A DNA stretch of 64,000 nt from Veillonella agrestimuris (GCF_943193065.1 NZ_CALPCS010000001.1:154749-218748), one strand, 5' to 3'; positions 36,831 to 47,148 are shown, counted from the first letter of the stretch. Notes: generated by a model not told the origin, from the letters alone. Numbers and translations are program-made.

Positions 36831-38760
36831 TGTTCTTTTCCTTCAAATAATTAAGTTTACCACCAGCTAAAATCATATCTTTTTGACGTTCTGTTAAATT
36901 AGCTTGCAATGCATACTCTACATTTTTAGTTTTGTTAATAACTTTTACTGTTCCTGTTTCTAAGCCAGCCCATACATCATCAAAGACTAATACGTCGTTT
37001 TCCTCAATAGCAGTGTATAAGGCTTCATCATCATAATACAGTGACATAATACCAAAGTTAATGAGGTTATCGCCATGAATACGTTCAATACTTTTAGCAA
37101 TAACCGCTTTAACGCCTAAGTACATAGGACATAATGCAGCATGTTCTCTAGAGGAACCTTGTCCATAGCTTTCGTGGGCTACAATTACATTGAACGTTCC
37201 TTCTGCAGTATTAGCTAAACATTGATCATGGAAATTTTCATTCATATGATAGAACACATAATTACTATATTTCTTAATATTTGATCGATATTTCAAGTAA
37301 GGTCCTGCTGGCATAATGTGGTCAGTTGTAATTTTATCGCCTACTTTAATAGCCACTTTTGCTTCAAAAGATTTTGGCAATGCTGTATTAGCTGGTGGCT
37401 CACCAATATTAGGACCTCTAAAGATAGTTGCATTTTTATCTTTTGTCGGTGCAATAATCATAGAATCATCAATAGCAAAACGATGCGGCATTTCTATTGG
37501 TTCTTTATCGAATGGCAATGTGCTTGGATCTGTAATCACACCTGTAAGAGCGGAAGCAACAGCTGTTTCTGCACTTACCAAATATACATTGGCACTTTTA
37601 GTACCACTTCTACCTTCATAATTTCTATTGTTCGTTCTTAATGATACGCCTTCAGTTCTTGGTGCTTGACCACAACCTACACAGAATCCACAAGTACTTT
37701 CTAAAATACGAGCACCAGACATAACGATGTCTGCCAAAGCACCATTATTAGAAATCATAGATAATACTTGTCGACTACCAGGTGCTACGCCAAAGCTAAC
37801 ATTTGGATTAATTTTTTGGTTTTTTAACATGTTAGCAACGACCATCAAGTCTCTATAAGAGGAGTTAGTACAACTCCCTACCAAGGATTGATCTACAGGC
37901 ATACCTGCAATTTCAGCAACAGTTTTTACATTATCTGGCGAATGAGGACATGCAACTAATGGTTGAAGCTGGGATAAATCAATAGTAATTGTTTCATCAT
38001 ATACAGCATCTTCATCGGCTACTACTTCCACCCAATCAGCTCCTCGCTCTTGCGCTTCTAGGAATTGTTTAGTTATTTCATCACTTGGGAACACAGATGT
38101 AGTAACTCCCATTTCTGCCCCCATATTAGTAATCGTCGCACGTTCAGGTACAGAAAGATATTGTACACCATCGCCAGTATATTCCAAAGCAGTCCCTACA
38201 TTACCTTTAGTAGTGAGAATAGATAATACTTTTAATACCACATCTTTAGCGGAGCACCACATTGGTAATTTACCTTTTAATTGAATGTTAATAACTTTAG
38301 GGCACGTTAAATAGAACGTATTACCAGCCATAGATGCTGCTACGTCCATACCACCTACGCCCATAGCAAACATACCAACACCACCAGATGTAGGTGTATG
38401 GCTATCAGACCCAACTAACGTTTGCCCTGGACGCGCAAAACGTTCTACATGCACTTGGTGACAAATACCATTACCAGCTTTAGAGTAATAAATACCATAT
38501 TTATTTGCTACATCTTGCAAATACTTATGATCGTCAGCATTTTCAAAACCATCTTGCAATGTATTGTGATCTACATAAGAAACAGATAAGGTTTTTACTT
38601 CATCTACTCCAAGCGCTTCAAATTCTAAATATGCCATAGTTCCTAATGCATCTTGTGTTAAAGTTTGATCTATTTTAATGCCAATTGTTTCACCAGCAAT
38701 CAAATTTCCTTCTACTAAATGGTTTTCTAATATCTTATAAATAATACCTTTCTTTCCCAT
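36817..38760 (-). CDS. Aconitate hydratase
   Basis: A 647-residue [4Fe-4S] hydratase. The cluster Cys residues lie in SLVGSCTNSSYRD and STCGFCVGCGQAP. The dinucleotide-like GSDSHTPTSGGVGMFAMGVGG is near residue 117, and the swivel domain has SYGQGSSREHAA near 545. The length matches the Aquifex-type aconitase rather than the 890-residue AcnA. Citrate/isocitrate is expected, and methylaconitate is possible because of the PrpF partner. GAGAGGCTG precedes the ATG. A LysR regulator lies divergently 132 bases away. Confidence 0.88.
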   Translation of the reverse strand: MGKKGIIYKILENHLVEGNLIAGETIGIKIDQTLTQDALGTMAYLEFEALGVDEVKTLSVSYVDHNTLQDGFENADDHKYLQDVANKYGIYYSKAGNGICHQVHVERFARPGQTLVGSDSHTPTSGGVGMFAMGVGGMDVAASMAGNTFYLTCPKVINIQLKGKLPMWCSAKDVVLKVLSILTTKGNVGTALEYTGDGVQYLSVPERATITNMGAEMGVTTSVFPSDEITKQFLEAQERGADWVEVVADEDAVYDETITIDLSQLQPLVACPHSPDNVKTVAEIAGMPVDQSLVGSCTNSSYRDLMVVANMLKNQKINPNVSFGVAPGSRQVLSMISNNGALADIVMSGARILESTCGFCVGCGQAPRTEGVSLRTNNRNYEGRSGTKSANVYLVSAETAVASALTGVITDPSTLPFDKEPIEMPHRFAIDDSMIIAPTKDKNATIFRGPNIGEPPANTALPKSFEAKVAIKVGDKITTDHIMPAGPYLKYRSNIKKYSNYVFYHMNENFHDQCLANTAEGTFNVIVAHESYGQGSSREHAALCPMYLGVKAVIAKSIERIHGDNLINFGIMSLYYDDEALYTAIEENDVLVFDDVWAGLETGTVKVINKTKNVEYALQANLTERQKDMILAGGKLNYLKEKNNEGL

Positions 38761-38892
38761 TTTCAGCCTCTCTTTATTACTAAAATAGATATAATAATTT
38801 CTCTATACTCATAATATACAAGTTTTAAAAATAAAAAAAATAGATTAATTTTATTTTTTATTATAAAATCAATTTATATCGGAGGTATTATA

Positions 38893-39768
38893 ATGGAATA
38901 TACAAAAAAAGATTTACAAATGTTTATCACCTTAGGCGATACAAAAAATATAACTAAAACAGCCAATCAATTGTACATCTCTCAGCCTGCCATTAGCTAT
39001 CGTTTATCTCAATGGGAACAACAATTAGGTGAGTCCCTATGTATTAGAACCACTCGTGGGATTCGGTTAACAGAAGCAGGAGAAATGCTATATAATTTTG
39101 CGAAAACTGTCCTACAAGACGAACAACACTTTATCGACCAACTACAAGAATCGCAACATATGTTAAAAGGTACCCTACATATCGGAAGTTCATCTATTTT
39201 TGCCAACTATCATTTACCGGCTATATTAGAAGGTTTTAGTCACCTCCATCGGCATGTACAAATCCATCTATATACGGGCATAAGCTCAGATATAAGCCAA
39301 AAATTCAACAATAATCAAATCGATATAGCCTTTATTAGAGGGGAACAAAAAATTTCTGGACAAAAGCTATTTCTAAGCAAAGAGCCATTATGTCTTGTTA
39401 CCGCAAAAACAACAAAACAAGAAGATCTATTACAACTGCCTCAAATCAGATATACAACAGATCCCTCTTTATATACAATTATGGATACGTGGTGCAAAGA
39501 AAACTTCGATACACCTCCGCTCCATTCTATCTATTTAGACTCAATGGCCACTTGCCGTCATTTTATAAAAAGAAATTTAGGCTGGGCTATACTTCCTTAT
39601 ACAGGATTAGAATCGTTAGGAAATGATTTACAAATACAACCATTATATTGGAAAACTGGAGTCCCTATAGAACGAGAAACATCAATGTATTATCATGATA
39701 TTACACCGCAAAGGAAAACAACGGCTGCGTTTATAGATTATCTAAAAAATTACTATAAATCAGAGTAA
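38893..39768 (+). CDS. LysR-family transcriptional regulator
   Basis: 291 residues. The winged helix-turn-helix is at the start (KNITKTANQLYISQPAISYRLSQWEQQLG, about residues 16-45), and a periplasmic-binding-like effector domain follows. It is divergent from the aconitase-prpF unit, the usual arrangement for a LysR protein and its target. It probably senses an acid related to aconitate (inference). GGAGG precedes the ATG. It ends near a bidirectional terminator. Confidence 0.9.
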   Translation: MEYTKKDLQMFITLGDTKNITKTANQLYISQPAISYRLSQWEQQLGESLCIRTTRGIRLTEAGEMLYNFAKTVLQDEQHFIDQLQESQHMLKGTLHIGSSSIFANYHLPAILEGFSHLHRHVQIHLYTGISSDISQKFNNNQIDIAFIRGEQKISGQKLFLSKEPLCLVTAKTTKQEDLLQLPQIRYTTDPSLYTIMDTWCKENFDTPPLHSIYLDSMATCRHFIKRNLGWAILPYTGLESLGNDLQIQPLYWKTGVPIERETSMYYHDITPQRKTTAAFIDYLKNYYKSE

Positions 39769-39794
39769 ATTACATAATTTTCTTACTTTATAAC

Positions 39795-39822
39795 AAAAAA
39801 GACGCCGTAAGGCGTCTTTTTT
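39795..39822. terminator. Bidirectional terminator between LysR and typA
   Basis: A 12-bp stem (aaaaaagacgcc / ggcgtctttttt) with loop gtaa, ending both converging transcripts. Confidence 0.9.
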
Positions 39823-39825
39823 ATC

Positions 39826-41637
39826 TTATTTTTTATTTTTAGCTGCTTTCGCACGTGCATTACGATCAAGAATAGTTTTGCGCATACGAATGCTTTCAGG
39901 TGTTACTTCTACTAACTCATCATCGTTAATCCACTCAAGAGCTTGTTCCAAGGAAAAAATACGAGGCGGTGTTAAACGTACTGCTTCATCAGAGGAGCTA
40001 GAACGCATATTTGTAACGTGTTTTTTCTTACATGGATTTACGTCCATATCAAGCTCACGAGCATTTTCACCGATAACTTGACCTGTGTATACGTCTTGGT
40101 TAGGGCCGATGAATAAAGTACCACGGTCCTGAACAGAATTCAAACCATATGGTGTTGTTTCACCGTTTTCAAACGCTACCAAAGCACCTCGTGTACGGCT
40201 AGGAATTTCCCCTTTATATGGTGCATAGCCATGGAATACATGGTTCATAATACCATTACCTTTTGTAGCTGTTAAGAATTGGGAACGGAAACCAATTAAG
40301 CCACGAGCAGGAATAACGAATTCCATACGAAGGTAACCAGCAAGTTCAACCATATTAGTTAATTCCGCTTTACGTTGACCTAAGTTTTCCATTACTGTAC
40401 CCATATATTCTTGTGGTACGTCAATTGTCAATGCTTCTAATGGTTCACACAATTGGTCGTTAATAGTTTTGAAAATTACACGAGGTTTACCAACTTGTAA
40501 TTCATATCCTTCACGGCGCATCGTTTCAATTAATACAGCCAAATGTAATTCACCACGGCCAGATACTTTGAAAGCATCCGCAGAGTCTGTTTCTTCTACT
40601 TTCATAGATACATTTGTTTCTACTTCGCGGAACAAACGATCCCGTAAGTGACGAGATGTTACAAATTCACCTTCACGACCAGCAAATGGAGAGTTGTTTA
40701 CGGAAAATACCATGGACAATGTAGGTTCGTCAATAGAAATAGTCGGTAATGCTTCTGGATGTTCCGCATCAGCTACCGTTTCGCCGATATTAATATCTTC
40801 AATACCAGCAAAAGCGATGATATCGCCCATTTCTGCTTCGTCTGTTTCTACTCGATTCAAACCATTATATGTATAAAGGCGACCAATTTTGCCTTTGCGT
40901 GTGCTTTCACCATTCATGATGGCTACTTGTTGGTTAGTTTTCATTTTACCACGCACGATACGGCCTACCGCGATTTTGCCGATAAAATTATCATAATCAA
41001 GGGTAGTAATCATAAATTGCAATGGACCTTCAATATCGCCTTTTGGCGCTGGAATTTCATCAATCAAAGTTTTGAACAATGGTTCCATATTCACTGCTTC
41101 GTCATCCCAGTTTGTTTTTGCCACGCCAGAACGAGCCGATGCGTATACTACAGGGAAATCTAATTGATCATCATCTGCTTCAAGTTCCATAAAGAGCTCA
41201 AGAACTTCGTCTTCTACTTCTTGAACACGTTGGTCTGGACGGTCAATTTTATTGATGACAACGATTGGTTTTAATTTTTGTTCTAATGCTTTACGCAATA
41301 CGTATTTCGTTTGCGGCATTGGGCCTTCATAAGCATCTACTAACAGTAATACGCCATCCACCATGTTCAATACACGTTCTACTTCGCCACCGAAGTCAGC
41401 ATGGCCTGGTGTATCAACAATATTAATTTTAATACCGTCATGCATAACTGCTGTATTTTTAGAAAGAATAGTAATACCTCTTTCTCTTTCTAAATCATTA
41501 GAGTCCATAACGCGTTCCGCTACTTTTTCATTGTCCCGGAATACGTGACTTTGACGTAATAATGCGTCCACCAATGTTGTTTTACCATGGTCAACGTGGG
41601 CGATAATCGCTACATTTCGAAGATTTTCGCGAATCAT
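39826..41637 (-). CDS. typA: Ribosome-associated GTPase TypA/BipA
   Basis: A 603-residue translational GTPase with EF-G-like domains. The G1 motif [10 protein letters not shown] is near residue 14, [16 protein letters not shown] (G3) near 73 and NKIDR (G4) near 127. It acts in 50S assembly and stress. AGGGAGG precedes the ATG. The sequence is full length and monocistronic. Confidence 0.97.
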   Translation of the reverse strand: MIRENLRNVAIIAHVDHGKTTLVDALLRQSHVFRDNEKVAERVMDSNDLERERGITILSKNTAVMHDGIKINIVDTPGHADFGGEVERVLNMVDGVLLLVDAYEGPMPQTKYVLRKALEQKLKPIVVINKIDRPDQRVQEVEDEVLELFMELEADDDQLDFPVVYASARSGVAKTNWDDEAVNMEPLFKTLIDEIPAPKGDIEGPLQFMITTLDYDNFIGKIAVGRIVRGKMKTNQQVAIMNGESTRKGKIGRLYTYNGLNRVETDEAEMGDIIAFAGIEDINIGETVADAEHPEALPTISIDEPTLSMVFSVNNSPFAGREGEFVTSRHLRDRLFREVETNVSMKVEETDSADAFKVSGRGELHLAVLIETMRREGYELQVGKPRVIFKTINDQLCEPLEALTIDVPQEYMGTVMENLGQRKAELTNMVELAGYLRMEFVIPARGLIGFRSQFLTATKGNGIMNHVFHGYAPYKGEIPSRTRGALVAFENGETTPYGLNSVQDRGTLFIGPNQDVYTGQVIGENARELDMDVNPCKKKHVTNMRSSSSDEAVRLTPPRIFSLEQALEWINDDELVEVTPESIRMRKTILDRNARAKAAKNKK

Positions 41638-41793
41638 AAGATCCTCCCTTTAATTCTTTCTTATATTCTATATCGCATAGTCTGTTATAGCAGTTATTAT
41701 CTACTATATTAGGTAATTTACTGCCACATACTATGCAGGTATATTCCAAAAATTGGCAATAGCTAATTATAACGCACTCTACTGGTGAAAGTC

Positions 41794-41839
41794 AAAAGAG
41801 CCTCTCCTTAGATATTAAATGATAAGTTGAGACTCTTTT
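41794..41839 (-). terminator. Terminator after the RES-domain gene
   Basis: A stem with one mismatch (aaaagagcctc / gagactctttt) and a 24-nt loop, just past the stop of the cassette's last gene. Confidence 0.6.
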
Positions 41840-41867
41840 TATTAAATAATTACATAGAGTTTTTTAG

Positions 41868-42983
41868 TTAGTTGAAAGTTGATTCATTAGTAATAATACT
41901 TTTTTTATAATCTAAAGCCCTTATATAATATTTATTGACATTAGTGCATTCACATTTACATGATTGACTGTCTGCATCAAATAGTACAACATTTCTTCCT
42001 GTATCACTATGTGTACTTTTAAATTCTATCCCGTCATAAATAGGATTTCCGTTTTCATCTACAATACTTTTTATATAATCAGCTAAAAATTGCGTAGGGA
42101 CATAATCTAGTGGATCATCTTTACTTGATTGTGGCTTCCGAATAGATTTATCCATATCTTCAAGCACACTTTTATTTAAAGCAATATCTGCTATATTTGT
42201 ATTATTGGAGATTAAGTAAAATGGACTTATTTCAGTAATTTTGGCGAGGTTAACAAGCCTCAAAGAATCAATTACAGTAAACGTACCTACACAAACATAT
42301 TCAAATGCACCAGCGCGAATCTCTTTAATACACGTCTCTTCATCCGTCGCTAAATATAAACAATTTACGCCTCTCGCATTGATACGCCCTTCACTACTTT
42401 TTCGTCCACCAGGGGCTCCCATTTCATTTTTTCTATAAATATAATCTTTACTAACAGTCCTCGCTCGGAAAAATCTATCATTTTTTGAATAATGTGTTTC
42501 AACATAAGAAAATAAAGATTTCAATACATCCTTTTGGATATATCTCGAATGATATCGATTTACCTCAATAATTTCTTTTGTAAATTGATCCCATGATGTA
42601 CTTAATGCTAAATGCGAATCCCTATAATCTGAATTCAATAACTTTTCGAGAATAACATTTGATGTAAATAAATCCTTACGTTCCTTACAATATTCTAAAC
42701 AAAGGTTCTGTATAATTACAGCTATAGTATCTTCGTTAAAACTATCGTTAAAAATCTTCCATTGTTTTTTTATCTCTCTTCCCAATGGTTTCCCAGATTC
42801 ATGAATAACATAGTTATCTAAAAAACCTTCCATCATGTCTCTTATGCTATCTAATAAATGAATATCATACAACTTACTTTCATTTTTACAATTTGGACAA
42901 ATAGCTTTAGCATCTACAGACTCATATTGATTCAACATGGCTTTTAATTCTTTATCATTAAAACAATTCCCACAAATTTTCAT
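41868..42983 (-). CDS. RES-domain protein with N-terminal zinc-finger and helical region
   Basis: 371 residues. The N-terminus has a CxxC...CPNC zinc finger (CGNCF, CPNCKNE), then a helical HEPN-like region (about 40-165). A C-terminal RES domain follows, with the family Arg (FFRAR, near 175), GRINARGVNCLYLATDEETCIKEIRAG holding the Glu, and the late Ser in HSDTGRNVVLFD. RES proteins known from MbcT/PrpT toxins degrade NAD+. No Xre-type antitoxin is adjacent. It starts at an ATG (42983) five bases after the stop of the upstream sce7725-like gene, so the three genes form an operon. Confidence 0.75.
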   Translation of the reverse strand: MKICGNCFNDKELKAMLNQYESVDAKAICPNCKNESKLYDIHLLDSIRDMMEGFLDNYVIHESGKPLGREIKKQWKIFNDSFNEDTIAVIIQNLCLEYCKERKDLFTSNVILEKLLNSDYRDSHLALSTSWDQFTKEIIEVNRYHSRYIQKDVLKSLFSYVETHYSKNDRFFRARTVSKDYIYRKNEMGAPGGRKSSEGRINARGVNCLYLATDEETCIKEIRAGAFEYVCVGTFTVIDSLRLVNLAKITEISPFYLISNNTNIADIALNKSVLEDMDKSIRKPQSSKDDPLDYVPTQFLADYIKSIVDENGNPIYDGIEFKSTHSDTGRNVVLFDADSQSCKCECTNVNKYYIRALDYKKSIITNESTFN

Positions 42984-42988
42984 AATAA

Positions 42989-43951
42989 TCAACCTCGTTG
43001 TGATTGAAAATAATGATGTACCGTTTCTAAATGTTGTTGAATAGATAGCTTTTTTATAACACCTAAGCCTGGGTAGCGTTTTTCATTGTATAGCTTTTGA
43101 AACTCTTCTAATGCACTTGTATAATAAGTATATGATTGTTTCCAAGTAATTAACTTCTCCAATGCCTCGCTAAATTTTCCGGCGGGATTTTCAATGCTAT
43201 CATTGGATTCTGAAACGAAATGATGAACATAAAAAATATTATCTTCTTTGTCATTCATATAAACGATGTGTATTGCTACAGCTCTAGGCGCAAATCCAAG
43301 CGTATTTGCATCATTTCCAATTATTGAATAATCTGAATAACCTCCAAATCCATCATTTTCAAAATAAATATGATCTGAAGAAAATATTTCATCTTTTTGT
43401 TCTTCATAATCTGAATTTCTCGCTTTTTTATTAAATCTATCCATGCATAAAACAAGATTAGTTGCCTTACGAGAAAGTCCCCTAGTAAAATCACGGCTTT
43501 CGCCTACTAAAATATATCGCATAGTCAATTGTCGTTCTTCGCCCAAACGATTCAAATTAGAAATTTGCTCTGGTTCTAAACAACAAATAATACAGTCTTT
43601 ATCTTCATAATGTAAATTCTTTAATTCATCAAAAACAATTTCGTAGTCTGCACTCATATGTATTACAGGAACAACATATCGAGAATAGCCTTCGATTTCC
43701 TGAATAAAATTAATTAATTCTTTTAAATCATAACCAAGATATAGTTGATTTGAGTTAAATATAATACCAATATACTGTTCTGTCTCTATAAAGGATTCAA
43801 TAGTTTTTTTCAATCTCGTAGTCAAATTAACTGGATCTACGATAGGCAAAATTTGATTTGTTTCTAGCGTTGTAGCAAATAAATTATGTCGTGCTTCTAC
43901 ATCAAGTGCTAATAATTCATATTGTCGACCTCTAAAAATTGGTAAGTACAT
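42989..43951 (-). CDS. sce7725-like protein (Beta-protein family)
   Basis: 320 residues that match, by recognition, the family named after sce7725. The start MYLPIFRGRQYELLALDVEA is the hallmark. The body looks like an alpha/beta barrel with alternating strands (VVPVIHMSADYEIVFDELK, RYILVGESRDFTRGL). No catalytic motif is clear, and its function is not known. GAGGAGG precedes the ATG. It starts 10 bases after the sce7726-like gene, and the RES gene follows at once. The cassette is visibly richer in A+T than the flanking genes. Confidence 0.7.
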   Translation of the reverse strand: MYLPIFRGRQYELLALDVEARHNLFATTLETNQILPIVDPVNLTTRLKKTIESFIETEQYIGIIFNSNQLYLGYDLKELINFIQEIEGYSRYVVPVIHMSADYEIVFDELKNLHYEDKDCIICCLEPEQISNLNRLGEERQLTMRYILVGESRDFTRGLSRKATNLVLCMDRFNKKARNSDYEEQKDEIFSSDHIYFENDGFGGYSDYSIIGNDANTLGFAPRAVAIHIVYMNDKEDNIFYVHHFVSESNDSIENPAGKFSEALEKLITWKQSYTYYTSALEEFQKLYNEKRYPGLGVIKKLSIQQHLETVHHYFQSQRG

Positions 43952-43961
43952 ATAAACCTCC

Positions 43962-44783
43962 TCAATGCCCTAGAAACTGTATTAACTTTAGATAGTCCCT
44001 TCTCTTAAAATTAGAGAAGTATACCAAAGAACGAATAGATTTAGGTATATAATCATAATTTATAGATATATCTTTATATTTATGTAAATTTCGTTGCTTT
44101 AATTGATAAATAAATAGCTTATATAAACGCTCTTCATCAATTTTGAGAAATACCTGTTTACATATATCATAATACTCAAAATCATTTCCAGCTGGTAACT
44201 TACCATAATAAGATAAAAGCAAATCTTCAAATTCATACTTTCGTAAAATAGAAAACCACACCTTGGGATCCAAATCCCCTTTATAAATATCTGCTTTTTT
44301 CTTTTCACTCAATGTCATTCTATCTGTTAATATAATGATACCTACTGGAGAATCACTTAATAAACTATAGACTGCATCAAAATGTTTTTCAGCTATTACC
44401 ACATTCACTGTATCAAAAGCTTTGTAGTAATTAGTTAATTGTTTTTTTAATCGTTCTAATGAGTCTAATTCAGTTTTTATTTCATATACTACAGCTTTTC
44501 CATTAAACAAAATAAAATCAGCAATAGAATCTTCTATTGGCAATTCTACAATAGCCGAGGTTGTTTTTAAGCTATGTTTACCTAATACTAATTTATTAAA
44601 TAATGTATTTTTATATACATATTCATTACGATAGTATCTAATAAGTTCTTTATAAAGAACCTCAAGTCGTTCATGATTATTTTGAGCACAATCAACCAAA
44701 TCTTGTAATTTGGAAGAATCTTCTATAAGTTTCATCAAATTGTTTTTTGTAAAGAACTTACTACCTTTAAAAATAACAGACAT
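43962..44783 (-). CDS. sce7726-like protein with PD-(D/E)XK-type core
   Basis: 273 residues of the sce7726 type. The core SIADFILFNGKAVVYEIKTELDSLERL has Asp89 and Glu101-x-Lys103 spaced as in PD-(D/E)XK nucleases of the Cas4/RecB type. A Gln/Tyr segment (LKKQLTNYYKAF) follows, as in that fold. It may be a DNA nuclease; activity is not proven. It is the first gene of the AT-rich three-gene operon and has AAGGTC seven bases before its ATG. There are no other nucleic-acid domains. Confidence 0.7.
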   Translation of the reverse strand: MSVIFKGSKFFTKNNLMKLIEDSSKLQDLVDCAQNNHERLEVLYKELIRYYRNEYVYKNTLFNKLVLGKHSLKTTSAIVELPIEDSIADFILFNGKAVVYEIKTELDSLERLKKQLTNYYKAFDTVNVVIAEKHFDAVYSLLSDSPVGIIILTDRMTLSEKKKADIYKGDLDPKVWFSILRKYEFEDLLLSYYGKLPAGNDFEYYDICKQVFLKIDEERLYKLFIYQLKQRNLHKYKDISINYDYIPKSIRSLVYFSNFKRRDYLKLIQFLGH

Positions 44784-44970
44784 AATATGACCTTCCTAAT
44801 TAGCGATATGCTATTACTATATCTGAAATCTATATATTATATAGTGTTTTATATTATTGTAATATAAAACTACCCATTTAGGCTATCAAAATTATAGAAT
44901 TAATACTATATTACAAGAATATATATTCAATTATAACTAAATCATATTATTTTCCCTCCGAACTAACAAA

Positions 44971-45008
44971 AAACAGTTGATACCATGATTATAAGGTATC
45001 AACTGTTT
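44971..45008. terminator. Terminator between adhesin and cassette
   Basis: A 14-bp perfect stem (aaacagttgatacc / ggtatcaactgttt) with a 10-nt loop, just past the adhesin stop on the minus strand. The T-rich flank favours minus-strand termination. Confidence 0.85.
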
Positions 45009-45040
45009 TAAATTATATTTAAGCGCTGATATAGAAATTG

Positions 45041-47131
45041 TTACACTTCAACTTGTTGTTGATTTTGTAAAACTTGCATTAATACTTGTTTTATTTGTTC
45101 ATTTTCAGCTTTCAATTGTGCTACTTCACTTTGTAGTACATAAACAGAGCTGATTGGGCCATTTTGGTATTCAGCAGGTACGTATTGTTTATCTGCACCG
45201 CTACCTACAGCAAATGTAACACCTGCATTAGCTGCAAAGGAATGGCTGCCACCATAAACTGCACCAACATGGAACATTGTATTTTCATTGCTATAGTGTG
45301 CTACTCCCAGTGCTGTAGATGTTTCACCACGGAATGTACCTACACCAGCCATGATTTGAGTTGGTTTATGAGGATTATATTGAATTGGTTTTAATGCTGC
45401 TAACGCAACTGCGGAAGCACCAGCTTTTTTGATATCATCATCTAAACGATTAGTACGATCTTCTAAACCACTAATACGTTGCGTATTGCTTTCAATTTTT
45501 TGATCTTGTATAGCATTATGAGCTTCTACAGCAGTTAAACGCTCAGTTTGTTGCGCATTAATAGTTTGTACAGAAGCAATACGACTAGCTAAATCAATAT
45601 CTGCATTTTTACGTGCAGTTGCTTCAGCTGTAATATTTGCCTGAAGTTTTTGATCTTCATTCTCACGTGTACGTTCTTCTGCTGCAACACGATTAGTTAA
45701 TGCAGTATCTGCTTGTTCACGCGCATCACCTTCAGCATCAAGGGCATCTGCAATTGCAATGTCATTCTTTTCAAGTTCATCTAGGCGAGTATCATGTACT
45801 GCATCTGCTTGTTCTCGTAAACCTTTTTCTAAAAGTATGCCTTGCGCTAATTTATTATCTGCCCATTCACGTGCAGTTGCTTCAGCTGTAATATTATTTT
45901 GAAGTTTTGCATCACCATTCTCACGTGCACGTTCTTCTGCTGCAACACGATTAGTTAATGCAGTATCTGCTTGTTCTCGTAAATCCTTTTCTAAAAGAAT
46001 GCCTTGTGCTAATTGATTATCTCGAACTTCACTCATCTCAGCCGTATAGTCAATTTGATTTTGAAGTGTTTCATCAGCCTGTTGACGCTCAGTTTGTTCA
46101 TACTGAATTGCATCAGCTGCTGCCTGTGCAAGATCACTCGTAGCTGTTTCCACGTCTGTGATGCGACGTTCATTATCTAAAACTTTATTTCCTACAGTCA
46201 TGATGCCTTGAGCCAATTGATTGTCTGCATTCTCACGTGCATCACCTTCAGCATCAAGAGCATCTGCAAGAACCTCAATATTAGAATCAAGCACATCAAG
46301 ACGAGTATTATGAATTTCGGCAATCTCTCGTGCGGCTGTTGCAACAGTTGCAAGGTCATCTCGTGTAGTATTGAGAGCGCTTGTTAAATTTGTTTGACCT
46401 TGTTCTACTGCGCTAATACGACTATCATATTGATTGATAGAAGCTGCAGCATTATTTGCGGCAGTAGCAGCATTATTTGCGGCAGTAGCAGCATTATTTG
46501 CATCTGTTGCTGCTTGGTTTGCATTAGTTATTGCTTGTGCCGCACCACTTACAACATTATCTGCTCGATTTGCTGCTGCTTGAGCTAATGTTGCACTATT
46601 AGCTGCATTTGTTTCGCTTGTAGCTGCATTTGCTGCACTTGTCGCTGCTGCAGTTGCAGAACCTTGTGCTGCTGTTGCGCTATTAGCTGCATTCGTTTCG
46701 CTTGTAGCTGCATTTGCTGCACTTGTCGCTGCTGTAGTTGCAGAACCTTGTGCTGCTGTTGCGCTATTAGCTGCATTCGTTTCACTTGTAGCTGCATTTG
46801 TTGCACTTGTCGCTGCTGCATTTTCTGATGCTTGTGCTGCTGTTGCAGCATCATCTGCCGCCACTGCATTAATTGCAGATGCCGATGCTGCATTTTCCGC
46901 TGCCGTTGCACTATTTTGTGCATCTGCTGCACTACCTGCTGCTGCAGTTGCAGAACCTTGCGCTGCTGTTGCACTATTTTGTGCATCTGTTGCACTACCT
47001 GCTGCTGCAGTTGCGGAACCTTGTGCCGCATTAGCACTGTTAGTTGCATCATTAGCAGATGCTGCAACATTACTTACTTGTGCAGTCAAACTAGTTACAC
47101 TGTTAGATAATTCTCTAACTTGATCCGTCAA
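45041..47131 (-). CDS. Trimeric autotransporter adhesin: stalk and anchor part, out of frame with its signal peptide
   Basis: 696 codons read from an internal TTG. The N-terminal two thirds are Ala/Ser/Thr/Gln-rich 7- and 28-residue repeats, and then heptad stalk repeats (EQADTALTNRVAAEERARE) form coiled coils. A YadA anchor follows (about residues 570-640, with ALGVAHYSNEN and GVTFAVG). It ends with a further 53-residue tail GPISSVYVLQ and coiled coil, like the adhesin at 1375-3660. It has no signal peptide: that is encoded upstream in another frame (47149-47322). Adding one G (or losing two) at the G9 tract at 47165-47173 joins both into a 760-residue protein. As it stands the gene should be off. 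Confidence 0.85.
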   Translation of the reverse strand: MTDQVRELSNSVTSLTAQVSNVAASANDATNSANAAQGSATAAAGSATDAQNSATAAQGSATAAAGSAADAQNSATAAENAASASAINAVAADDAATAAQASENAAATSATNAATSETNAANSATAAQGSATTAATSAANAATSETNAANSATAAQGSATAAATSAANAATSETNAANSATLAQAAANRADNVVSGAAQAITNANQAATDANNAATAANNAATAANNAAASINQYDSRISAVEQGQTNLTSALNTTRDDLATVATAAREIAEIHNTRLDVLDSNIEVLADALDAEGDARENADNQLAQGIMTVGNKVLDNERRITDVETATSDLAQAAADAIQYEQTERQQADETLQNQIDYTAEMSEVRDNQLAQGILLEKDLREQADTALTNRVAAEERARENGDAKLQNNITAEATAREWADNKLAQGILLEKGLREQADAVHDTRLDELEKNDIAIADALDAEGDAREQADTALTNRVAAEERTRENEDQKLQANITAEATARKNADIDLASRIASVQTINAQQTERLTAVEAHNAIQDQKIESNTQRISGLEDRTNRLDDDIKKAGASAVALAALKPIQYNPHKPTQIMAGVGTFRGETSTALGVAHYSNENTMFHVGAVYGGSHSFAANAGVTFAVGSGADKQYVPAEYQNGPISSVYVLQSEVAQLKAENEQIKQVLMQVLQNQQQVEV
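46591..46842 (-). repeat. 84-bp tandem repeats in the adhesin stalk (three near-identical copies)
   Basis: Units start at 46591, 46675 and 46759 and share ttgcrctattagctgcatt; each codes for 28 residues (four heptads, ...NAANSATAAQGSATAAATS...). A size change by recombination would keep the frame. Similar shorter units lie between 46900 and 47040. Confidence 0.8.
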
Positions 47132-47148
47132 AGTCTGGTTATCCCAGG

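Noticed and set aside
46585..47110. Long Gln/Met-rich and Cys-rich frames across the Ala-rich adhesin repeats
   Set aside because: Pure frame shadows of a biased repeat region; composition is not protein-like and there are no ribosome sites.
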